From Glandiceps talaboti (lineage: Eukaryota; Hemichordata; Enteropneusta; Spengelidae): a DNA stretch of 64,000 nt. Location of the stretch: NCBI RefSeq assembly GCF_964340395.1, contig NC_135554.1:15378092-15442091 (forward strand), in the 5' to 3' direction. This document shows, in pieces, positions 54,601-64,000 of the stretch. Numbering within the stretch: the stretch's first letter is position 1; each line of letters opens with the position of its first letter. The notes below the pieces were generated by a model that did no database searches, had not been told where the DNA came from, and was given only the letters and a program-made list of their open reading frames with translations. The position numbers were made by a program, and so were the translations under genes.

Positions 54601-57600
54601 ATAGTTGAAAGATAGGATCCTTATGTACTGGGTGTTATCATGGAAATAACAGAATATACTGGGAGAAAACATGTTAGAACAATTGTCTGATAACCAGTGC
54701 ATTCCTAGACATTTGATAGGCTATATAATGCTAAAGTGAGATGCTATCCCTTCTTGTTATTTTATTAAAATTATCATTCAATAGCAGAGCAATATTTCAT
54801 TTCATTGCACTGCTTTATTAATTCTAGCAAACCGTACTGTAAGATGTAGTAAAGCAACAATAATTTCATGTTCCTCCCTATTTTTGGGGAAGATACTTGA
54901 AATGAATAGAATAATTGATAGAATAGAGAGGGGCTACTTGTGTTATTGAATGTTGTTTACAAATGTATGAGACTTTAGGAGCTGGGTAAAGAAGTCAAGT
55001 GTTTGGATAACTGGGGGTGGAAGTCAACCTTGAACCACATAGCCATGATTGTCCTTGAATGTGGTCTAGTAAGGCTTATCAACAGGACATCTGTCTGTGC
55101 ATATCATGTTTGCGTTGTCAACCTATTTGGGGTTATCCGATTCAAAAATACCTGCCCCCTCCCTCCCCTCCCCACACACACACACTGAAGTTTCCAACTA
55201 TATCATAATGCTATGTAGAATACCAAGAAGGTTGTTTTGCTGCAGAAATTTGTGTTTGATTTGTCTCCCTAAACCCATCACAATTTTAACCAAAAACAAA
55301 GTTTTAGGGTCAGCCAAAAGATCAAGAATGCTGGGATTATTCTATTATAGGTAAATTTTAAAAAGAAAGTATGTGCTATAGAATGTTTTTAGTAACTACA
55401 TATTGCAAAATACACACTTGATTATTTGGGGGTGATTGTGGAAAAGAATGTTACTATTTAGCTGTATATTAGTAATGGTCTGTATGGAACAGCAGTGATT
55501 CATCAGACTTGGTTTCTTGTTTTTCTTGGTGATGAAATCTCCAACCTTCCCAGCCGCATTAGCAGGATCCACCAGGTGAGGTCAAAAGTGTAAAATGAGC
55601 AATGTCACTACTGATCGACAACAATAGAAGCATAAAACGTGGACAACACTGTTCAAAGCTGTGGTGGTTTGATAACAAAAAGTGACCGGTGTTTAGACTA
55701 ATTGCATAGTTCCTGTTTTGACATGCTAGAATTGAAGCGCTTCATTTGAACTGTCTTTATTAGGCAGACTATAAATGTTAGTACTAGGACATAGTTTGTG
55801 TGTATTTATATGGCTTGGGAGTGACTGTACCATAAATATGGAGACTGGACCTTTGTGTCCACAACTTATATACTCAAAAACAGGTGTGCACATCAAGGTG
55901 TAGAAAAGAGGCGGAGATGAAGGGTTTAAATCCAAAGTCATTGTCACTATATGAAAGAAAGACCGCATGAATCCAGAAAAATAGTCCTTTGGAGTTGTTG
56001 TTGTGGTGTAGGGTCAGTGTCAGAGTCCGAAGAATTGGACTGTACTTCAATAAATAATGTTTCCACATGACTAATTTTGAACAACAATAAAATATCCCTT
56101 TTGAGGCATCCATTGCCATTCAGTCATAAGTTCAGCAGCTTGAAGTTTGTTTTCGTGCAAGAGTGGAGTGGAAAGCATTCACAGTGCAATTATAAATGTA
56201 CAATTTCCTGTAATATTTGAAGCACCCAAGTGTATAGTACAATACAGGAAACCACTCAATTAAAACAATAGTTTGTGGTGTTTCAGTTTTCTTAGCAAGT
56301 TGAAAGCATTGGTGTTGGTAGCCTAGCCAGATTGGAAATGATGCGGCTGGACACAGATATTTTATTATTGTAGGTGGAAAATGAAATCTAATATGGACCC
56401 CTGTGTTTACACACCATGTAAAGGTCAAAAGAAGTTAACCTATTATGGTAGTGAAAAGACTGCTGGGCAGTTTCTCAGCCATGTTTCTCTCTGGAGACTC
56501 ACTGCAAGAATTAGAAAATGTGGAAATGGTAATGAAAACAGACAAAGTGACCTGGCGGGATTGTAGCTTCAATAAACCAATACAGTTAGCAAATCCAGGG
56601 TTTCGTTTAAAAATTGTGTCATCTGAGACAGTTTTGCTCCCTGTTTAATTTAGATAGTATCATTAGAAAGATAGATGAAATCCATTTCATAAGTGATGTA
56701 TTGATTTCTTAAGACCATCTGTATGTACATTGGCGTAACATATTTAGACTCTCTGAAGAGTGTAATGTTTTGAAATAGAATCGTTACCAAATTTACCTGC
56801 AAGTCTATTAATATATGCTGAGGATTGACACGCTTTACGTTTAAATCCAAACATAATATCTCCCAGCCACTGAAATAAAATTGTGATGATAGATGGGGAG
56901 ATGCTTGTATAAAAGATGGGTGGTAGAGTGATTATAAGAGAGAACGTCATAGAAAAACTAAACACCGCCTCCTGAGAGAAGACGATATAATTTACTTAGA
57001 CTAGAGAGCTGTGCAGGCACACTAAATGTAGTTGAACATTGCCTTCTTAGTAAGCTTTGATACTGAGCGGAAGTTCACACAAAGAAGGTAAAATGCTCAC
57101 AGCTAGTGTTCTGTTTGTCTCTTTTCAGAATCATGAGCAATCTCACAGGTAATGCTGTATAGAAATTCTGTCATGCAGAAAAAAGTAATAGTTTGACTAC
57201 CTGTCTATCAAAATTCACAAAAACACACTCATGTATGCAAGTCATTTGGTTTGACGTCATTTTAGGAGTACATAACATCAATTGCAAATAATCCCCGCAA
57301 GAATGGCCCAAAACCACTGAGAATTGATGATGACAAGGCTACAGATTTCATATGGAAATGAAATGGAGATTTAATGGAGAGGGTTTATTGTAAACAGGAC
57401 AGGTTAAGTCTGATGGATATCATTGCGACAAGGCTGTGTCCAACAGACAACAAATTCCTGAAGTAATTGTAATGGATGGAGGCCGAAGTATTGATGAAGG
57501 AAAACACCATTCTCCTGGTTGTCGATGTACAAGGCCTGCCAACAGACAGATGCATTATTTTCTTTGTAAATTGTAGGGTCTTTTTCGGTCAGACCTCTAA

Positions 57601-59449
57601 GAATCTACTGCTTTGTGAGATGTGTTTTTGTTGATATGCAAATCTGACCGGAAGTGTTTGTTGTGAGGTTTGTTTTGATAGTTGTGTTTTGGTTCTTTAA
57701 CCTGTACTGTTGATTCAAGTCTGCCTCGTCAAGAGATAAGATGTCACTCAAGAATTGAGAGTTGACACATGTAGAGATGAGAACCGGTTTATAAATGTTA
57801 CGTTTATTGTCATCATGCAATTCTACCACTTAATTTGGGCTGCCATAAGTTTTGATTTGCTGATATTCTCAGTAGTGATGTTACCTTAGTGATATATTAT
57901 ATTGAAAGCTGATGCCTAGGATCACTTGTAACCATAGGAACACACCATCATTTTCTATGGCAACTGCAACTCAATTTCCTGACATCATAGTTTTCCCTAC
58001 CAGCCATCTAACATTTAGCTTTTGAGTGAGTCCCACTTGATCGCACTTTCAGAGCATACACGCTAATATCATTTCCTGTCATCTTGTCAGATGCTTTATC
58101 CAGGTTTTGACTCACTTCATCCTCAGTCAGGCTTATATCCTCCCTGCTGATGTTCCATACCATTATCCCATTGTGACAGAGCTTAGTACCTGTGATGTAC
58201 ATTTTATGATTATAGATGTCTTTACATTGACCTCGGGTCCTCGGTTCATGGTTTGCCCTGTTCCTATCGTGTCTTGTTTCTTGATGTGTGTTATCTCTGA
58301 TTTACATACAGCCTATTGCCCTTATCAAGCACAGGTAGTCAACAGACACATATGCATCACATGAGATGTACTGATGCAGTGACAGATGACATCATTTTGT
58401 TTCAAAACCTCTCGCCAGAATGACAAACTAGATTCAATCTTGTAATGTTATTGCCATTTCTGTCTATTCAGACATCTTATCTTGTAAGAACATCCCTGCC
58501 TCTTGCCAAGAATGCTGCACTGTGGAGAATTGAAAGTCTTGCAATTAAATTTTGCTTTTAACATTTTTTTTGGTGGTGGTGGGGGGGTGGGGGTGGAATG
58601 ATGACAGGGAAGCAAATTCCCCTCTGGTCTGTAAAAACACTAGTGCTTTGAATATCAATATACTATTACCATACTCAAGCCAAGTTATTGTCTTTGAACA
58701 GAAAATATGGATTATATACCCCGATCGTTCTGTATCACAACAGCCTGTGTCTGTCACTGGCTTTGCAGGGCTCAAAATATGAAACAAGACTTTAAAAATC
58801 TCTATCATTTTCCCCATATTTTTCATAAACTGTGCTTCAGGAGGTGCAATTATATTATTCCTTTAATTTTTCAGTCAGAAAGCACTTGTAACCTAAGGGT
58901 TTGTTACTACTCGTCTAGCGACAACTAGAAGTAGCTGTACATGGCTCAAAATATCAGTACTTGTTCATGGTATTGGTGTGTAGCTGTCCAGTATTGTCAA
59001 TATGGTAATAATAGCATTTAAAAAAGTGTGATTATTATACAGTCGTGTACTGTTGCAAATAAAAAAACTGAAAGTTCTGACAAACAAGCTATATTAAACT
59101 GGATTTGTTGTATGTAACAATGTAGTCATGTAGAGCTACCCAATGGGAATAGTGTCAAGTCGTGACTTGACTACTTATGATCACCACTGTAGACAGCCAG
59201 GACAACATAAAATAAATGCCTCTGGTGATGCCCTCAGTATCTTAGTGAAGAGAGAAAGACCTCATGGTCAGAGTACACATTCACTATAGATATGGTGTTT
59301 AGTTGTGTTTGGATATTTTACCGATTTAAAAAAAAAAGCATCCCATCTACAGTATTTAAAGGCCCAATTTAAATTAAGATTAAAATCTAGGTTTGAAAAA
59401 TAGAGCTTTAGGAAAAAGTTGATCCAGAACTAAAGTATGGTCCAATGTT

Positions 59450-59515
59450 ATCCATATGGCTCCACTGATAAGATAACAATAATGCGATGACCTGGGATTG
59501 AAAACTAGCCTAAAA
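59450..59515 (-). mobile_element. tRNA-derived SINE-like copy 2 (fragment)
   Basis: On the minus strand TTTTCAATCCCAGGTCATCG is followed by TTATTGTTATCTTATCAGTG. It shares the B-box-like CAATCCCAGGT segment with the copies at 16577 and 62120, and the downstream TTATCAGT segment with the copy at 62101. The 5' half is not recognisable. Confidence 0.4.
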
Positions 59516-59569
59516 CTATATCAAAACTTTCATCTCTTAAAATACATATACTGAACATGTAAAGTAGGT

Positions 59570-60235
59570 TTACTGTTGATGGAATTATTAATATTGGTTG
59601 GTATTTATTGGACACAATTAAAGCTAAAAGTTCAAAATAACATGTTAACCATATGACAGTTTGAATTTACTGAATATGTATACTGTACTGGTATACTTGG
59701 TTTATATTTTGTGAAATTATTTGTATTGATTGATGATTTTATGACAGAGTTTTGCTATTTGTTGATAGAAACGCATATACATGTATTGCAGTTATTATCG
59801 ATGTTTCCTTGCCATAAAATTATGAATAATGGGGTATTCAATTGACAGAATTAAGCGGCAAGTTCTGTATATCATGTTGCCCGTGTCAGTCCAATTTGCA
59901 TTTATTGAAATAAATGTCTTCAAATGATTTTATCGGTTTAATGTTGATGGAATTATTATCAAATGTTAGGCATTTTATAGAGAGAAATGAGAAATTATTA
60001 ATAGTGTTTTGTATTCATTGTCAGAATTAAGCTGCAAGGTCTAGATATTATGTTGCTGACGATTTGCATTTATTGAAATATATGTCTTCAGATGATTTTA
60101 TTGGTTTACTGTTGATGGAATTATTATCAAATGTTAGGTATTTTATAGAGAGAAATGTACGCGAACACATTCTAAATATCATGTCAATTGAGTACTGATG
60201 ATTTGTATTTATTAAAACGCTCAAATGATCTACTA
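59570..60235. repeat. Diverged tandem array, about 168-bp units
   Basis: The segment GTTGATGGAATTATTATC occurs at 59943 and 60111 (period 168), with a related GTTGATGGAATTATTA at 59575. Between them recur TTTGCATTTATTGAAATA, ATGTCTTCA.ATGATTTTAT, GAATTAAGC.GCAAG.TCT and TTTTATAGAGAGAAATG. The 60-kb unit pair is closely similar, while the flanking units near 59575-59800 and 60150-60235 are more diverged. Probably 3 to 4 units in all. No open frame is maintained through the array. Confidence 0.7.
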
Positions 60236-60363
60236 GGTGTATTTTCTATGAAACCATTAAGGGTGATTGATTACTACCCAGTTCATCTCTTCTGCTCAGT
60301 GTATAGATTTGGGAGGTAACTTTTTTATGGGCATCACCTGTAAATTGAAAGAACCTGCCAACA

Positions 60364-60366
<3 letters not shown>

Positions 60367-60453
<87 letters not shown>

Positions 60454-60454
60454 A
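60367..60454. repeat. (AC)n tract
   Basis: About 37 AC units grading into AAAC variants. The overlapping open frames on both strands, including the 167-codon minus-strand frame that extends into the adjacent minisatellite, are low-complexity artefacts. Confidence 0.95.
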
Positions 60455-60504
60455 ACAAACAAAAAGAAAAAAAAAGAAGGGCACAGAGAGACAGACACGT
60501 GCAG

Positions 60505-60690
60505 ACACACCCAAAGACAGGGACTGACACAAATGACATACAAACACAAAAACAGGTACTAACATAAGTGACATACACAGACACAAAAACAGGTACTAAC
60601 ACAAGTGACATACACAGACACAAAAACAGGTACTGACACAAGTGACAGACACAAAAACAGGTACTGACACAAGTGACATACACAGACACA
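60505..60690. repeat. 37-bp minisatellite
   Basis: Units beginning ACACAAAAACAGGTACT start at 60544, 60581, 60618 and 60649 (periods 37, 37 and 31, the last lacking six bases), preceded by a more diverged unit from about 60505. Each contains AACA.AAGTGACATACACAGAC. The array directly follows the AC tract and may have grown from it. Confidence 0.8.
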
Positions 60691-62084
60691 CAGATACACA
60701 CACTCAAACACAAATCATACTGTGCAAAAGAACAAAGTTTTTTCATCACTGAGGGATTTGATCACTGTTACCATGTCACACAAACTAGTCTAAACATTCG
60801 CCTTTGAATCAAATTTGATGTATGTAGTCACATAACAATGTGTGGTGTCTTTGAAAAAAGACCCAGGTGGATGATTACATGTATTCTGTAGTTACCCCCA
60901 AAGGGAAAGCCATACTTCTAGGTGTCATAACCCATAGACACACCCAGTTTATCAAGGTGGTCGCAAATTCCTTGCCTTTTCACACAAGTTGTCAAAGGTT
61001 TTTCCACCATCGCACCAGCTGTATACAACTTAATTATAGTGCGTAGTCTGACATCATATGGGCTTGTACCTCCATACAGTTTTAGGCTTTGAAGCTTGCG
61101 TGAGGAGATGAGTAAAATGAACGCTTGACTGCTCCAAGCATTGTAAGAAGTGACCATACCAAGATAATAACAAATCAAATGGTCGCCACAGTAAACCCAG
61201 TCAGTAAAGGGATAGAACTAGCAATCTTTTGAGGCTGGTATTTCTACAAGGTAGGGGTCCCATGGAGGATTATGTAACTTTGAATGCTGAATATGGAAGT
61301 CTGTTGGTAGCCACATGTTACCTTTCAATTTCAGCACCAGCGTGGAAAATGAGTTGATGATGCATAGATGCTGTGACACAGACTTTTTCTATATACCTTT
61401 GTCCCCTGCCTAGTTGTAGTAATCTTCTCAGCATTCGTAATTGCATGTTTTTAGGTGATCATTGTCTTTGGAACATTGAAGTGTCATTAAAAGATCAAGA
61501 TACACTTAAGTCACCTGACTCATAATTACCATTGTTCGGAGTCTACTTTTTACTAAAATTGAAATTTTGAAAACGTGCACGTAAAGAAATCATCATTATT
61601 CATAGAGAGACATTCACACTTATTTTGAAATTCATGAAAGCCTCAAAAGTGATGGGAGTTTCAAGTAACATTGACATGCAGGTGTAAAATGATGTATTGT
61701 ATCAGTTATGATGTAGAATATTGAAAAATGATTCTAATTTAAAATCACAAAGCTATAGTGTGAGGGGCATATATGTGACGGGCATAGATAGTATATATTT
61801 AGAATTCAGAACATGTGCTCAGAAAGATTAGTATAAGCACTTTGTTTATATTGTATATATATATTGGTATGACAAGATGAAACATTCTATGTCAGTAACG
61901 AGTCTTTCCCGAAGACAGAAAACGTATGTTTTCAAACTAGTGGATCTTGCGGTACATATGAGCACAGTGGATCAACTAGAGCAATATGGCAGAATGAAAA
62001 CAGTATCCTAAACATAAAACATAACACTTGTCTGGCAGAGCTGCAGAAAAAGTTGGCCTAGAAGAAAAGAATATTCTGATGTAA

Positions 62085-62160
62085 TCCTCATCACTCAACT
62101 GATAAGTAACAAAATTGGAGAACCTGGGATTGAATCACGGGCCTTTAAGTATGTTTCATA
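62085..62160 (-). mobile_element. tRNA-derived SINE-like copy 3 (fragment)
   Basis: On the minus strand AAAGGCCCGTGATTCAATCC is followed by CAGGTTCTCC and TTTTGTTACTTATCAGTTGA. It matches the copy near 16577 across GGCC, TTCAATCCCAGGTTCTC, and the copy near 59480 across TTATCAGT. The box-A half is decayed beyond recognition. Confidence 0.45.
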
Positions 62161-64000
62161 GTATGTTGAAGTACACCGTATTTGGTTTTCTACTGTGGTT
62201 ATTAAGTGCATTTGCTGAATATGGTAGAATTATCAGATTTATTTTGCTGTCGGTGCTATACAGATAATCAAGTACAGTGTCTCACACACACATATATGTA
62301 GTGCCTTTAGTGTACCTCTCTGAATCCCATACTGCATAGTAGCTTTTAAATTGTGAGGAGCTCTAATTGCTTACTTTTATGCATAGTGAGTTTCTGATGA
62401 CTCCTTTTCCTAACCCAACCTCTGACTTGACATTGACTGTTGCCTAGTAACAAGGCATAAATTGTTCCTAACTGCTATGCTGCAATTTTATCTGACTACC
62501 TATAGAGTGTTAACCTAAACCAGAGGTAGCTGCTATTGATAGGCTTTTAGCAAAATGTCCTTGTATGAAAACGAGCAAACACAGTTAGTGCTAGATTCAG
62601 GGTTTTCCTCGGGCCTTTTAGGAGGTATGGGTTTCTTCATAGGATTTGTTGAAGTGATAAAAAGCAATTACCATGATGTGTTCTTTTACGATTATTAATG
62701 GCGACTTTCATTACGTTTTGGGAGAACATTTGAGATTCTTGAGCCTTGTGCCCACCATCTAATCATGAAATAAGTAACATGTAATCACTAATAGTTTGTT
62801 CATGAATTTATCTTTGCATATTTCACCAAAATTTTAAAATTAGCTCACCAAGCATCATGACTTATGAAAACACTGACGAAGCCGTGGTGGATACCTGGCA
62901 AAAACTTTAGTACTTGAGTATTGGTGCAATATGACGTTTATGAACTTATACTGAGTGTTTGCGCAGATGAGCTTTCACCCTACTAATAGTTTATTTCAGT
63001 AAAACAAGATAGACAGTACAGATATACAAATAAAAACTGGTACCAATTGTTGAATTACTTGGATAACCCACAAAGTCAAAGACTTGTTTCCAGTGGGGGT
63101 CCATACAGTGATTCAAGAAAGTGGTGGGATTAGCAAAAGGTGTTTAACTACATGAAATAGGAAAGAATAACAGAAGTAGGGAAAACGTTGAGTTGTGGTG
63201 AAGTTTGTATTAACGGTGGCGCTATACTGGTTATATCCAGTAATAAGGAAAGGTAATACCATTGAAATGATGGTACAGGGTCACCAGTTTAACATTTCAA
63301 TTTTAGAATGTCCTGCTCTTTGGCCCTAGCTGATAAATGGGGGTAATCTACAGTACTGGGTGGTAAGATGCAAATGAGCAAACCATAGCCTTACTTAGAC
63401 ATCCACCGTATCTAAGATTAGAACCAGTATCTCTGTCATGATGGATGGCAGAAAGCCAACTAAAATACATAAACAGAGCTAATGAAAGTTAGTACCACAG
63501 GCATGCTTATTAACTTTCAAGGTGATGATAGCTAGTTTAATATTATGAGAACACCGTAACAAAACTTTGTACATATAAGGACCAAACGTCTGTAGAGAAT
63601 ATGTCAGTCACCCTATACAGTATTGCGAGGAAAGACTGTCAGCTTTTGTCCAACACAAAAACACATTTACGACTTGGAGTGGTTACTGGTCAGCTTGTTG
63701 AGAGATTGAAAAGAAGTAATGTTCAACTTATGTTAGCATATACCTGTCCTCCATTCAACTGCCAGTTAGTTTAGGCTCTTTTCAATATATCTGTTTTGAA
63801 AACTTGTTACACTAGAGTTGGAGACAAAGGGAAACAATTAGCCCACCCGCAGATCTGTTTGCTTTGGCCAGCCCAACATATTGATGAAATTGACAAGCTG
63901 TTTAAAACCCACCTGTATAACTTTCCTGGATTTACAAGGCAGGCACTGTTTGAATAGTTTCAGATTTATACTTGAATCCATTTTGAGTGAGCACTTTTAG

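Larger units (their letters stand above)
50868..64000 (+). other. Intron 3 of the Lar-like gene (partial)
   Basis: More than 13 kb without a recognisable Ig2 exon. I looked for the Cys, Trp-Phe-Lys and Tyr-x-Cys landmarks of LAR Ig2 flanked by splice sites and found none. Open frames at 52738-53070 and 53004-53291 (+) overlap each other, lack known domains and are not called. A G-rich run lies near 58570-58595. The region continues past the window edge, so the intron length is a minimum. Confidence 0.55.

Noticed and set aside
57129-57148. Possible 20-base microexon between TTTTCAG and GTAATG
   Set aside because: LAR-family genes do have mini-exons, but in the phase required by the Ig1 exon this one reads a stop codon (TGA) and its length is not a multiple of three.
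60246-60749. 167-codon Cys/Val-rich minus-strand frame
   Set aside because: It is the translation of the AC tract and the 37-bp minisatellite.

Overview
The window is eukaryotic nuclear DNA from an invertebrate animal. Evidence for this is low gene density, long introns with GT-AG boundaries, many microsatellites, and coding sequence that I recognise only as short exons between long introns. It is unlikely to be vertebrate. CpG in the left 26 kb occurs at about its chance frequency (hand counts of about 14-20 per 600 bp at roughly 36% GC), whereas vertebrate DNA is depleted almost everywhere. A patchwork of CpG-normal and CpG-poor domains is typical of the mosaic gene-body methylation of marine invertebrates such as molluscs, echinoderms, hemichordates, amphioxus and tunicates. 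I cannot fix the phylum from sequence alone.

One gene is certain. On the + strand lies the 5' end of a LAR-type (type IIa) receptor protein tyrosine phosphatase, orthologous to Drosophila Lar and vertebrate PTPRD/PTPRF/PTPRS. An exon at 41159-41308 carries 5' UTR, start codon and signal peptide. A second exon at 50577-50867 encodes the whole first immunoglobulin domain. The rest (further Ig domains, fibronectin repeats, transmembrane segment, phosphatase domains) must lie beyond position 64000, because no further exon could be recognised. The promoter is inferred to lie near 24-26 kb. There a CpG-rich segment (about 93 CpG in 2.16 kb) gives way abruptly, at about 26.15 kb, to CpG-poor sequence (about 5 in the next 1.2 kb). 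In the stretches sampled, the sequence stays CpG-poor from there on.

Layout: 1-24 kb is apparently intergenic. It holds long microsatellites, small transposon-like elements (a 222-bp foldback at 3068-3289, a 0.43-kb terminal-inverted-repeat element at 15449-15877, a 36-bp perfect palindrome at 21040-21075), short tandem duplications, and three fragments that look like retroposon 3' ends. 24.0-26.15 kb is the probable promoter and first noncoding exon region. 26.15-41.16 kb is probable intron 1, 41.31-50.58 kb is intron 2 (9,268 bp), and 50.87-64 kb is part of intron 3. Introns contain tRNA-derived SINE-like copies, a diverged array of about 168 bp units near 60 kb and a 37-bp minisatellite. 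No RNA genes, CRISPR arrays, intact transposase or reverse transcriptase genes were found. Nearly all long open frames in the left half are translations of microsatellites.
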